A DNA stretch of 64,000 nt from NCBI RefSeq assembly GCF_037975245.1, contig NC_092576.1:29738611-29802610 (forward strand). Direction: 5' to 3'. Below are positions 22,819 to 33,753 of the stretch, piece after piece. The notes under the pieces are model-generated. The model had not been told where the DNA came from and did not search any database. It saw only the letters and a program-made list of their open reading frames with translations. The stretch's first letter is position 1; the number at the start of each line of letters is the position of its first letter. Source of the DNA: Apostichopus japonicus (Eukaryota > Echinodermata > Holothuroidea > Aspidochirotida > Stichopodidae). The position numbers were made by a program, and so were the translations under genes.

Positions 22819-23759
22819 AAGCACGAACCATGGCTTTTGGCGACGCTGTCTTGCGAGAGGCAGTAACTTACCTGAGGCCTCCTACTCCACCACCCTGTGA
22901 TATCAAAACAGTGAAAAAATCACCAATTAAATCGATGCAATAAATCACAGGAAAACTTATTATAGTAATTTCTCACTCCACTCCTACAATGTTGTTCTCT
23001 ACAGGTACTTACCATCAAGAGTTATGTACAAAACTAATCTAAATATACATGATTCTGAAAGGTTTGCATGAAGGAAGATTGCTAGACATCTTTTTCTTAC
23101 AAGATGTAGATAATTCTAAAAAGAGATTGAGTAGATGAGCACTGCATAGGTGACTTAACAATTCAAACAGCATTCCTTACATTGTGTGTCTGGTACTTTC
23201 AAATGGACTCTGTGGCAGCTGGTTAACAAGGGTCTAACTGTCATAAAGTGGACTGAAAAGATAGCATCCAATTCTGATTGGATAATTATATTAAGCCGAT
23301 TTGATTTGAAGTACCTAAGTTACTGTACATATACGCAACAGTTTAAAATTGTGGCGACTTGCATGTTTGCATTACACACATTATTAAGCTGTTGAGTTTC
23401 CACCTTAGCAATGATCAAGTGACCTCAACTGATGCAGTATATTTAAGAAGAAGTATTTACTTAATGAGACAGAAGTCTTACAAATGGCAGAATGAAACAA
23501 ACGACAATGGTAATCTACAATTTTGTCCCCCTTCAACATAAGATTCATGTGTGGAAAAGTACTCTTCACGTCATCTGAGTGTAGTTAATATATTTAATAT
23601 TGTAGAAATGTCATAAAAACATATCATTACACATCACTTTTTCGGTAATTTTATTCCTGTGTTGAGAACTTAAGAGTTAAAATTAAGATTTGTTTACATT
23701 TCAGTGCAGAAAACTGTGAAGACTACTCAATGTGGCAATAACGCTAGCACTACCAAAGG
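22819..23759. other. Gene-free stretch
   Basis: AT-rich with short chance frames (23186-23395, 23359-23541). No supported feature. Confidence 0.35.
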
Positions 23760-23940
23760 TGGGCTTCAGAAACAACTCCTTGAAGAGAAGGTGGGGAGCA
23801 AAAGGAAAAGAGGAAGACCAAGGAACACGTGGTTGACAGACATCCGGAATTGGACAGGGAAAAGCCTACATGATCGATCTGGCACGAACAGCGAATAGAA
23901 CGAAGTGGCGAACCATTGCATCCAGAGCCTTGAAGGGACA
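23760..23940 (+). pseudogene. LINE ORF2 extreme C-terminus (endonuclease-RT type)
   Basis: The frame reads LQKQLLEEKVGSKRKRGRPR and then NTWLTDIRNWTGKSLHD. After a one-base shift near 23868 it continues with an arginine-rich end (RTANRTKWRTIASRALKGQG). The KRGRGRPR.TW...I..WTG pattern is the standard C-terminus of many invertebrate LINE ORF2 proteins, outside the Tx1 group. Only this end is preserved. Confidence 0.75.
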
Positions 23941-24095
23941 AGGAACCATATAATATATAATAACCAAATGTGACGAGAGAAAGAAGTGGATGCTAATCCA
24001 TTATATGCCAAAAGGATCTTAAATACACCTTCTCCAAACACAGAACACACTTCGGAAGGAGAGAAAAGAAGGCAATAACTTGCCTTTGTTAAAGT

Positions 24096-24449
24096 GTGAA
24101 TTCTGGAAATGTCATTAAAGCAGCTCATTATGTAGGACTTCAGGTTCTTGCAGTCACCAGTGACATGAGAAGTATGAACATGAACAGCGCAATGTGGAGA
24201 AGCATTGGGATTTTCTGTGGAAAGGACTGCCAGACTATCAACAAGATTGCACATCCAGTGGAGAAATGCCACAATAAAGAAAGCTCTCCAATTGCTTGCA
24301 GATGTAAGTCCTCAAAATTCTTAAGTCAGCATTGGTTAATGCAGAAAATCGGGCTTCCCTCTGAGCTGGCAAATGCACATGAATTGTCAAATGAAGAGGT
24401 CAGTGTGAAATTACTGAAAGATCTTCTCATTCGAGAAAGGAAAGACTAG
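24096..24449 (+). pseudogene. P-element/THAP9-like transposase, RNase H core fragment
   Basis: A 117-codon frame has the hallmark around the second catalytic Asp of P-type transposases: GLQVLAVTSDMRSMNMNSAM, then WRSIGI and NKIAHPV. In P elements and THAP9 the RNase H-like core contains GL.V.A.TSDMG..N, then HP. Here the Gly after DM has become Arg and the sequence soon diverges. The N-terminal THAP finger, GTP-binding insertion and last acidic residue are not found. A relic with no TIRs recognised. Confidence 0.6.
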
Positions 24450-24665
24450 CTCCCAAATTGACAGAGGCCACAACTTACACCGTCCCAACTTGAGAAGATG
24501 AAGGTATCAGACGCACTTAACTTTTGTTGCTTCTGCCTTCGGTACCTGGTTGAGTGAGCGTCACTCGTAAGATAATTTAACAACTGCCTGGTTTTTAAAG
24601 CTCTGCTACAGATGGTTGAACCTGATGTGAAGTCATCATCCTGTCATGGCATTGAACGAAGTGAA

Positions 24666-24752
24666 CAGTGGCGGCGCCAAGGTGGGCTTGGGGGGGCTTT
24701 AGCCCCCCACTGAAGTAGTCAGCCCCCCCATCAGCCCCCCAAAAAATAACCT
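24666..24752 (+). mobile_element. Possible hAT-type transposon end (CAGTGGCGG...)
   Basis: Begins CAGTGGCGGCGCCAAGG and goes on with G-rich then CCCCCC-rich sequence able to fold back (GGGGGGCTTTAGCCCCCC). A CAGTGGCGG start is a common terminus of non-autonomous hAT-like elements in animals. It lies 0.6 kb upstream of a hAT transposase relic and could be its left end, but no matching right end was found up to 27.1 kb. Confidence 0.4.
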
Positions 24753-25249
24753 CATTGAAACAATATAGCCTACCCAAATTTTGTCAACCATAACGCAGTG
24801 CTACAATGGTCGATGGAAATTTGGATGAAATTTTCACATGATAATAGTCAGTGACTCAGTTGTGGTGCAGGAAGCCTTGTTTTGGTGACTGATAAAAGCA
24901 ATTCAGAATGCAGCTTTATCCGCCAGGTGTTGATGAGTTGTTTCTCAGGACTGCAAGCATAAAACACTCTACAACGGTGGCGCAATTCACCTTCAAATAT
25001 TGTGGCCATTGGCCAAACATTCCGCCAGCTCTTGTGTTCTAAATTTTCAACTGTGCACCCGCAATCGCTTCTCTTGAAGTTGTGGCCCATCACTTAGTGA
25101 ACTTCGTACTTGACTTGAATGACCTCTGATCCTACCTGGAAGATAACGAACATAGAGTGACGAAGTTGCAGCCGTTCACTGCTTTCCGATAATTCCAGCT
25201 TAACGTCTAAATGAATCCACTTCTTCTGCTTCTTCAATCTTCGTAGGTC

Positions 25250-26720
25250 ATGGATCGCTTCCTAGTAATTCCCCACAAAAGGCAATGAGCTAATGATGAC
25301 GGTCATGCACCGTGTACTTCAACTGATAATCCGGAGCTGGAAGAGGTCATGGAAGTCGTGGACGATGACAGTACTCAGCGCCAGAGAAACGCAAGACGTC
25401 TTCCTGGGCCAGACGACATCAGCCTGCTGCCAGATAGTGGGCCTACCTGTCCTGATTTGAAGAAATATCCCTCACACATGCAAGGTGGTCAGACAAGATA
25501 ATTCAGTAAAAGATGGCACCAACAGTATTCTTGGCTTGAATATTCCGTGGTCAAAGATGCAGCTTACTGTTTTGCTTGTCGACATTTTACAACTTCCCAT
25601 CTTTGTCGAGCTGAATAATCATTCACCCACGACGGATTGAAGAATTGGAAGAAGGCAACCATGTCTCTGAAAGCTCATGATACTTCAGCTTGTCATCAAT
25701 TTGCGATGCAAGCTTGGGCAGAATTCAAACTGCAGAAAGTTAGAGGCGCAACAATTTATCGAGCCATAGATGACGAGCATGCCAAAACAGTGGCGGAAAA
25801 TCGGCAGTACATTCGAGCAGTTGTCGATGCCTCTATACAGCATGTCAAAATGCTGCCCAGAGAGGGCACAGAGAAGGGGCTGAATCCAACAATGGAGGAA
25901 ACTTTGGAATTGCTTAATATGCTGGCCAAATATGATGATACAGTTGAAAAGAGAGTTGACGGTCCGAGGAATGCAAAATATACTCACCATGACATACAGA
26001 ATGAACTCTCTCTTTGAACTAATGGCAGGTATGATCAGAAAGGAGGTAAGTGATGAGGTGAAACAAGCAGAGCACTTTGCCATGATGGTGGACGAAACAA
26101 AGGATGTAGCGAAGAAGGAGCAAATCTCTGTTGTTGTGAGGTACCTCCATAACCAGGAGCTTCATGAGGAATTCTTGGATTTAACACTGGCTGAAGGTCT
26201 TGATGCAGAATCGTTATAAAAGAAAGTTTAGCCAAAAGGTGAAATTTACCACAAAGCCTGTGTCGGCCAGTGCTATGATGGAGCGGCAGTTATGTCGGGT
26301 TGCACCAAAGGGGTCCAAGAAAGATTCAGAAGAGATGTTCCACAGGCCGTATACACCAACTGCTACGCTCATCGGCTACACCTCGTTTTAGTTAACTGCG
26401 TGAAGAATATAAGGTCAATCTCTGAGTTTTTCGTCACAATCCATTCACTGTACAATTTTTTCTCCTCGTCGGTGGTGCATCAGAAATTCCAAAAGGAGCA
26501 AAACACAGAAAGCCCACATGTAGAAGTCAAACGGTTATCAGACACCAACCAGGTGGGCATGCCAACACTCAGCGGACAGGGCCAGTGGAGCAAGGTCACT
26601 CGCTGTCCTGCTGGATCACCAATTTGTGACAAATCTCGTGTTCATGGAGTGGTTGCTGCGTGTGACGAAAACCTTGTCAGATCAACTCCAGTCCGCCGAT
26701 CTCCAGCTTTATATCTGGTT
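25250..26720 (+). pseudogene. hAT transposase, ZMYM1/TTF-type, frameshifted
   Basis: From the ATG at 25250 the broken frames give, in order: a TTF-type finger region (WHQQYSWLEYSVVKDAAYCF followed by ACRHF, about 25510-25590), GLKNWKKAT at about 25636, the DUF4371 region (AEHFAMMVDETKDVAKKEQI, about 26070-26130), and CYDGAAVMSGCTKGVQ with YTNCYAHRLHLVLVNCVKNI (about 26270-26410). This is the domain order of ZMYM1-like hAT proteins. The C-terminal dimerisation domain is lost or displaced. Stops and shifts occur near 25290, 25500, 25615, 26017 and 26218. It is a separate copy from the C-terminal relic at 300-664. Confidence 0.85.
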
Positions 26721-26825
26721 TAATCTGGCCAGAAAAAGTTTTCTTTAAAGCCAGATATGACTGGATATAGTCAATCCAGATATGTATATAAAGTTTTATC
26801 TGGCCATATAAAGCCAGATACAGGG
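26711..26825. repeat. Cluster of TATCTGG/CCAGATA inverted words
   Basis: Within 115 bp the words ATCTGGCCA, CCAGATATG, TCCAGATATGTATAT, TATCTGGCCATAT and GCCAGATA occur in both orientations and can fold into nested hairpins. It lies directly after the hAT relic. Confidence 0.65.
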
Positions 26826-26827
26826 AG

Positions 26828-27088
26828 TTGCACGTTGTTATTTGTGAGGTGAAGAATGGTGAAAATAGTGATAGACCATTTGAACTACTTGTAATGAACT
26901 ATAAAGCAGGCACAGCTTCTGCCTTAATTGCTCCCAGCCACGACAAAGACTACCAAGGCACTAAGTTTTTGCTTAAAGCAATTCCATTGCTGCTTTTGGA
27001 ATATGTATTAAAACGGACTTTCAGACGATATCCAAGCTTTTGCGAAGGGTTTCATGATTGCGAAATAACGGTCATAGTCGCAGTCTGA
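26828..27088 (+). other. Open frame of 86 codons, unrecognised
   Basis: The start codon is at 26828 or 26855. No domain or known motif, mixed composition, no neighbours that suggest a role. It may be a chance frame or the end of another relic. Confidence 0.15.
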
Positions 27089-27134
27089 TTTCTGACTGTC
27101 CAGAACTCTGCTTTATTGGTTGAGGCATTGTGAC

Positions 27135-27302
27135 GTTCTGTTGGCCTCCGTTTCCTTTCCGCGTCGCGTTAAACGCTACATTATATACATTTGTGGGTTG
27201 GTGAGAGATCTGTTTCTGGGTTTTCAGTTGGGTTTTAAACAGACTGGGATTGGTTTTTCTTTTTGTTGACCTTAGGTCCGTTTTCTGAGCACGTAAAAAT
27301 CA
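27135..27302 (+). mobile_element. Family B LINE tail, diverged
   Basis: Contains the family blocks TTCTGTTGGCCTCCGTTTCC, GTTAAACGCTACATTATA, TTTTCAGTTGGGTTTTAAAC and AGACTGGGATTG, and ends GCACGTAAAAATCAC. No clean target duplication was seen. Confidence 0.75.
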
Positions 27303-27639
27303 CTTGGTATGCCTACATTGCAAGCACCGTTTTGCTAAGCCTTACTGTAGCCTTGACCTTGCATAACGCACGCAAATACTAGGCAAAGGGTCCATCATCA
27401 GGATAGTTTTTGTCAATTATGAATAACGAACCTTATAAATACGCAGGCTACGTTAAATATGTGGAATTTGAATGTTTGGTTTTCCTAGGGTGTAGTAAAC
27501 ATACTGTATTAACTTATATTGTGTGTCCCGTCGGGCGGGTTATTGCGTTAGTTGTGATATTTGTACACTTTTCTGGCTATATGCGTTAGCGACACCTCAA
27601 CAGTGGTAACGTGGGTTTACCCTAGTCGCACGTGTGCCT
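27303..27639. other. Gene-free stretch with one hairpin word
   Basis: At 27523-27548 the sequence TGTGTCCCGTCGGGCGGGTT resembles the inner hairpin of the palindromic array units (39715-39735, 40389-40412), so an old related fragment may lie here. Nothing else is supported. Confidence 0.3.
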
Positions 27640-27765
27640 TAGCCAACCAATAGTGTTTGTGTTCCTATTAACCCATCTCCCAAAGAGTTTAACAATAGGA
27701 CCTGGGTTGAGAGCGGATCAGTTCTTTGTTTGGCTTTCGTGCGTGGGTGACTCCATGGTGTCAAT
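27640..27765 (+). mobile_element. SINE-like 3' part related to the U2-headed SINE
   Basis: 27704-27752 (TTGAGAGCGGATCAGT, then TTTGGCTTTCGTG, then GGGTGACT) matches the 3' half of the element at 36820-36998 read on the minus strand (CTGAGAGCGGATCAGT, TTTGGTTTTCGTG, GGGTGACT). The 5' half here shows no U2 sequence. The shared 15-base identity plus two further blocks in the same order is beyond chance and shows a dispersed family. Confidence 0.6.
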
Positions 27766-27813
27766 GCCGTAAGACGGGTGATCGAATGTATATTGGTTTA
27801 CGGAAAGACGGAA

Positions 27814-27995
27814 GTCTAGTCGTAACAATTATTCATTAACTATTCTTACGACATCTGGTTAATCCTAACCCTTACTGAAATTACCGGAAATTATTGTTAC
27901 TCCTAGTCGTAATAATAGTGCTCTTGGTTGTAAAAATAGCAACTGCGCATGCGTAATCGGAAATCCTTGTTACGACTAGTCGTAAGAATAGCCAC
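27814..27995 (-). mobile_element. MITE, partial copy (TACGACTAGTCGTA family)
   Basis: Minus-strand reading starts GTGGCTATTCTTACGACTAG and matches 34786-35039: shared GCGCAGTTGCTAT, ACGACTAGGAGTA and AACAATAATTTCCGGT. The far end is truncated compared with the copy at 34.8 kb. Confidence 0.7.
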
Positions 27996-28334
27996 TTTCT
28001 TTTTTAAGAAAAGTGACACAGAAGCAGATTTTTCAGATTAGGGTATGGGGGGGGGGCTGGTGGGGATGGGGCAGGCCCATATTAGCTACAAAATGGAACA
28101 ATTTCGAAAAACAAAAAGGTGAAAAAGAAACAAAGGAGATCTAACAAGTGGTTCAAACTTTTTTCATTTCAAACTGATGATTCAGGGGCCAAGGCTGGTG
28201 TGCTTACCAAGTACCCCCGGCAACCAGTCCGGCACTAATAATTGGTACAATTTTCCTACCATATTTTGTCAGAGTAAAGCCTACTGCAGGAGCAGTGTAA
28301 TGAGATTGACTGTGTAATGACAGTGTAATGAGAT
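27996..28334. other. Gene-free stretch
   Basis: Contains a short G run (28047-28056). No motif seen. A direct repeat of the words GTGTAATGAGAT...GTGTAATGA at 28297-28334 marks the pre-insertion target of the next element. Confidence 0.4.
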
Positions 28335-29019
28335 AAAGCCATCGAGACTATGCAACACCTTTTGCTGGAGTGTCCCTTTGTCCGGTTGGTGTGGGATTGG
28401 TTTTACGCCTTCGTTATTGGTGTTATTGGTTGCACACAGTGGGCCATTAGTAGTGATTTTGTTTTGTATGGTTTGTTGCCCCCTGTGTGCCCAACCTGGG
28501 TTAGGGATCTGCTGTTGTTGTTTGCAGCTGTCATCAGGAGACACATCTGGAACAGCAGATGCCGCCTACTTTTCGATGGGGACGTCTGGAGGGCAGAGGA
28601 TGTTGTCCCCCTCGTGCAAAGTGACATCAGGTTGCGCATGAAGGCGGACCATGCACGGCTTCCAGACACTGCCTTTCGTAGACGCTGACGCAAGCCTGTC
28701 GTCTACTACCGGGACGGCCTTCCCCGGATGAAATTTGGAGTGAGTTAGTTGGTAGGTGTGGGGGTTGTGTGGTCGTTACATGATATAGGTTGGTTTAATT
28801 TTTGTCTTTGTGGTTTGGGGTTGGCTTTTTGGGGCCTGTTTGTAGTGTTTTATTTGTTTTGCTTCTGTTGGCATTTGGGTCCGTGTCCTTTTCGCATCAC
28901 GTTAACCGCTGCGTTAGTGAGAGATTGATGGGTTTCAGTTGTTGTTTTACAGACTGGGTTTGTTCTTGGTTTTGTTGACCTATGGTCCGTGTCCGATTTT
29001 CTTAGCACGTAAAAAGCAC
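28335..29019 (+). mobile_element. Family B Tx1-like LINE, 5'-truncated, with target duplication
   Basis: 685-bp insert flanked by AATGAGAT (28327-28334 and 29020-29027). It holds the last about 115 codons of ORF2, a stop at 28686-28688, and the complete family B 3' tail ending CACGTAAAAAGCAC. This copy proves that the tails scattered in the window are LINE 3' ends. Confidence 0.9.
28350..28688 (+). pseudogene. LINE ORF2 C-terminus (family B)
   Basis: 112 codons in one frame: HLLLECPFVRLVWDWFYAFV, the His...Cys half of the zf-RVT motif followed by the usual tryptophan-rich helix, then SDFVLYGLLPP, then RRHIWNSRCRLLFDG and an arginine-rich end. Family A copies have the parallel series HCPFVLNLWEWFQSW, GFVLYGLDPP, VWRNRC (or VVKKTYLEE) and SDIRRLSRAAFFGR. 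The frame is open because the copy is recent, but it lacks endonuclease and RT and cannot act alone. Confidence 0.8.
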
Positions 29020-29679
29020 AATGAGATTGACTGGCCTGATCTCACTGAAACTTTCTTTCTTTTTTGAAACCTTTCGATGGATCCATTGTGGGAGAGGGAA
29101 CTGGGTTTAATGCCTCCCCTAATCCCCTTATTAATCCAATTCTGTGAACATTTTACAATAACGACGAGGCTGATATTAGGATGTGATTGAATTAACAACT
29201 TGCCGTACATTTTTTTGTAGGCATATGTTGCAAACAATATCCATAAATCATATATTATTTTGGAGAAGTATTTTTAAGAATGTATATATATGGCAACACC
29301 AATGTGAGTCTTTGTGAGCAAAGACATAGCATGCCTCTGGAGTATTCATTAAAACAGTGTCACAGCAGAGACCTTAACTGTACACAAAAACAACCGGTAC
29401 TCATGGCTTGAAAGTAACCACTGTTCATGTCCTAATACACATGTTAGGAATACAAAGTAGTTATTGCTGTTGCACGGTTGTGGGAAAGTAGTTGCTGTAT
29501 CCAATCATTGAGTGCGGGTGTTTAATACGTGATTGTAAAATGAAGTCGTATCTAGAAATTTTTCCTATAAGCAGGTCTACTGATATACCCGAACATGGCC
29601 TTTCTTTGTTATCTTCATGACGAATTCGAGTCATTTAAAGAGAGGTGTAACTGTTATCAAGAGGTACTGTAGCTAGTTA

Positions 29680-29780
29680 CTTTTTTGGCTCGCTTGACCT
29701 GAGTTTCGTTTGGCCATGACGTTTTGTATCACGTATCAAGCACTGTATCAAGTATCAAGCCTGTATCACGTAAAAAGCAC
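29680..29780 (+). mobile_element. Short family A LINE tail
   Basis: Contains GGCTCGCTTGACCTGAGTTT and GTTTGGCCATGACGTTTTGT, an expanded terminal region with repeated GTATCA(C/A)G.. words in place of the usual hairpin, and the end CACGTAAAAAGCAC. Flanks ACTGTAGCTAGTTA (29666-29679) and ACTGTACCTAGTTT (29781-29794) match at 12 of 14 positions, a likely aged target duplication. Confidence 0.7.
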
Positions 29781-29828
29781 ACTGTACCTAGTTTTACTGT
29801 ACTAGCTATGAGTATTGGCTGACAATAA

Positions 29829-30212
29829 TTGCTAAATAATATTGCAATAATTTGGCTACTTTTACATGCTAATTCATATTTCAGATTAGGGTTGCAAGAG
29901 CCCCTTCATAACATTCATTTAGAACTCGAGAACCAAGCAGATCATATGTCAAGACATTTGCTTCCTACATTAAACAAACGTTCATTTTCGGTCATTAATA
30001 ATGGACCTGAAGCTTTGAATCTGGCAATGGTCCAAAGATATGACCTACAGATACTGGGACGCAAGACATGTAATTGTACCTACAGGTACACTGCACATAG
30101 GACTTTTATATGCTGGAAAGCCGTCAGAACTGGACGTGACAATAGTGTAATCATCCCATTCTGTGCAGTTTGGTGCATAAGGAACATGTTTCCGTCAGAG
30201 AATTATCACTAA
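29829..30212 (+). pseudogene. P2X7-like cysteine-rich (ballast-type) domain fragment
   Basis: The last 70 codons read GPEALNLAMVQRYDLQ, then TYRYTAHRTFICWKAVRTGR, then a VIIPFCAVWCIRNMFPSENY segment. This order (NPEVLN..L..Y, YRY.AYR.F..W, LPSC.V..IR..FPS) is the end of the domain shared by the P2X7 receptor C-terminus and many invertebrate transposon-linked proteins. The cysteine-rich start (CxCGxC, CC) is missing and no channel part exists, so it is not a receptor gene. Upstream 60 codons show no motif. It is probably a relic, possibly linked to the THAP-type gene 3.5 kb downstream. Confidence 0.55.
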
Positions 30213-33200
30213 ACAGGAATTAAAGTTGGCATATTTTAGCAAAATATATTCAAATTAAGAAACATTTGTTTTTCAATGCATATCATGGATTGTAAGGTAA
30301 CTTTCTTTGAGGGTACAGAAAGGACCTGATATTGTTTAAGGAAAAGACAATACATGCTATACATATTTATTTTGACATATGTAGGCCTTTATAAATTGAC
30401 CTATAGAGACTACTTCTCAATGCCATATGCATTAACAACTTTGAAAAACAAAGGATAGGTAGTTGCGGAAAATAGGGTAGTTTTTCTTCCAAAGCAACTA
30501 TCCATACCTCGCCGATATATCCACAAAAACTGCCTCACGTGTCTAACTTTCACCAGAAATGTACTATACGCACAATTTCAGAAGTTTTATACCATTTCGG
30601 TGACTTCAGTTGGTGAGATTAAATTTTATGTGCATCAGTTACGAAGTCTGATGTTTGCTTGCAGTATTTTATCTTCTGTGAATTTAAAGAGCTTACATCC
30701 ATAACATTTGGTCTAATGCAAGCTGTAATAACGAATGGGATTTAAAAAATAGCAAAGTATAGTACGGTATTTGTGGAAATATGTGTACACCCACTCTTAT
30801 ATTGGCTCTGAAAAGTCTTCAACTGTTGGCTTATGGACGGTGGACACTGGTGGTATGTTTGGGTTCATCAAGTAGGGTTTTTCAATCCTGTTTGGATGAA
30901 CATAGATTAACTACCAGAACTTTCAAGATGTTCTCCAGAAATGCAAAATGTATCCATAGGTTTTAGGCTCTTTCACAGGTACCGGATGCCATTGCTTGGT
31001 GGCTATGGAGTACTTCACCTTGACCCTGAAAAGAAATCATAAGAGGTCGTTTTGATTTGCATATTCCTTTCTGCACCTCCAGATAATCAACTCGCAGGGT
31101 ATTAAATATCTTCATATGCAGCTATAAGGCTGCTGTCAATTAAATCTTGATTGTTTTCACTGTGAAATACTACCTAGAAACAATTAACATCAAAAGGAGT
31201 GTAGAACTGTATGTTCATGTACTAGGATAAATACCTTGAAATTGTTTCAATTGCATCTATGGTAATAATGTAAATATTCTGTGAAGTGAGTCAGAGAAGT
31301 GTGCCTAAAAGGTATCATTTGAAATGGGTTGTACATCTAATGCCATTCACTACACATATAAATAAGTACATAATGAGGGCATAGACAGAAACACTTACTC
31401 ATCATTCCCATCTCCATCTTTCTTTGGAACGGTTTTTGTGAAAGTTGAAATCGAGGGCTGCCAAGTACTTTCTCCCCACATACAGTTTCCAAATTATGTC
31501 AGCTGGCAGGGTACTTGAAGGATGTCCATGCAACTTTTAGGTTTTGGCATGGGGCATTCCAGGTGTCAACATGGGCTATTGATTGTAATCAGCTAACATG
31601 AGACTATTGTAACTCAATAAAGGAAAGTGAATGTGGTGGAAGTACAGCCTATACCTACCTTGCTATGCATGCATAGGACAAACAGGAAATTAGTTCAGTT
31701 GGCCTTTCAAACAAGTTGTAAATTACTAGCCTAACCATTTTTGTAATCTGATACATATTCTCCACCATTATGAACACTTTTAAAGTTGCTTTTGCGAAAT
31801 CTCTTAAAAGCTTTCTTGACGCTTACTTATTATTTCATAAGCTACACTTATAGGCAGAATCATTTGCTGGGAGTTAACCACAAGCACAAAATGTCCATTC
31901 TTTGCCAAAAATAATTGCTGAGAGGTCTTTTTGCTGATTTTAGAGTGTTAGTCCCCTGGGTAGTAGGAGAAGGCAAGAAAACACATCTACTTTCCATTAA
32001 TTTTGTACAGAAGGTGCCTATATCTAAGGGTGAGTAGTAGTGCTGCATTAAGTTTGGTCATTTTCAGCAAGCAATGTCAATTATATAGCAATCAGAATTT
32101 CAGAATTTTCAGTGGGCCATGAGTCAATTATACATCAATGATCAATCAGAAAGGGAAAAAAAGAAGTCACGTTAGTAATAAAGTAAGGCCTGTCCTTAGT
32201 CACCTATACAGACTACACTACATGCACCCAAATGTTTGCTCCTAGCCATGAAGGCATATATATTTTAACCACATGTACCTGCATCCTTTTCCTTCAAAAT
32301 GGTGACTCCTGATGTAAATATTATCTTGTAAAACTAAAAAATGATCCACTTTCTTTACGCTTCAATAAAGCATGTGGGCCAGGCATTAACTTTTTTCAAA
32401 GTAAGCAAAACCTACAGAACATAAAGATTGCTACCTAGTACTTTGATCTTTGATATTGGGAAGACCTATGAAATGTTCGTAAAATGTGTAGGTCGACATC
32501 AATTTGATATTCTTGTGGATTTTTGGAGGACGCAAAATACCATGAATGAAGCCTTACGTTTCTACAAATGGGCAAAGGTACCTAACAGTGATGTTAAAGC
32601 TGCACAAAGTTAGGTTAGTAAGGAGTAGCCTAGTAATAATATATTCCTATCCAACTCCGAGTCCTTGTTGAATACCCTAGCTGACCGTGGTGGCTGCAAA
32701 ACACGATCGTCTAGACTAGATACAACTACATTAGGTCTATTGCAAATATTCAGGCTAGGCCTAGTGAAAGTATTACAGATACTTTTATCATGTGTCCTGA
32801 CAGTGACACTAACTAAGATTACCTGAATGTTACTTGTAAGGCGTAACTAACCTTACAAGCTAGCCCACAGTGCTTGTAGCTAGGCGTTCAACATCCTTAC
32901 CGTAGTTGAATCGGTAATGAGAGTTATTCGACTTACCTAGGCCTAAACTACTTCAACTGCGGTATAGCAAACACGGACCTCCTTCAGCGTTTTCCAAAAA
33001 ATCTACCAGAGAGATTTTGCCGTCTTCTTTCAATTCATTCTCCTAGTCCTACAATGCTTTGTAGAGCTAGACACACTTTCGATGTGTATTTCGAGTACAC
33101 TGTGTCCCGGCCCTGTATATGCACCTAGACCAAGATATTTGTGTATAAGTATAATAGTGAAGCTAATTACGGCCGTGTAAGTACGAGCGGGGAGTTGTTA

Positions 33201-33753
33201 CACACAATTCCCTAGTATAGTACGTACGAGCGTTACGACTCTGTTCACATATAAAGCGCTAGCTAGATTGACGTGTACTCGGCTACCTACAGTACTGCAG
33301 ATCAGTGTATATATATATATAGTCTACTGTTTACGCTACTGGGAGTCGAGTTTCAGTGTGTTGGCATAGGGATAATTTGCACACGGCAGTTCGCTCCCAC
33401 CAAGCGATGCTTCTCTCGGATTCATTCTATAGACCCTTTAAGATCCTATCTTTCATCCTCCCCCACCTTATCACACCTTATCACATCTACCTGAAGATAA
33501 CTGTATATACATTACCTATAACAGACAACATTGTCTTGATAAACGGACACAAAATTTTCAAAGGCAGACGTTCAACTTACGTGTTATCTGACAATTACAT
33601 TTATGTATATGGAACATATACATATGACAGCGGTCACAAGTCCTCACGTACAATCACCATGCGACTTAAAGGACATGTGACCTTACCCATTGACCCTACT
33701 CAATAAGTTTCTGAAAGCTAAAGTGATTTCATTTTAAACCGCTGTTACCGACG
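30213..33753. other. Long gene-free region
   Basis: AT-rich, small chance frames only (30781-30966, 31860-32048 minus, 32428-32613, 33273-33706). A TATATATATATATAT run at 33307-33321 precedes the gene at 33754 by about 430 bases, and could contribute to its promoter; no TATA or initiator can be assigned with confidence. Confidence 0.4.

Noticed and set aside
24666-26720. A complete hAT element with both ends
   Set aside because: A likely left end (CAGTGGCGG) exists, but no matching right inverted repeat or 8-bp duplication was found.
29829-30212. A P2X7 receptor gene
   Set aside because: Only the end of the cytoplasmic cysteine-rich domain is present; no transmembrane or extracellular channel part.
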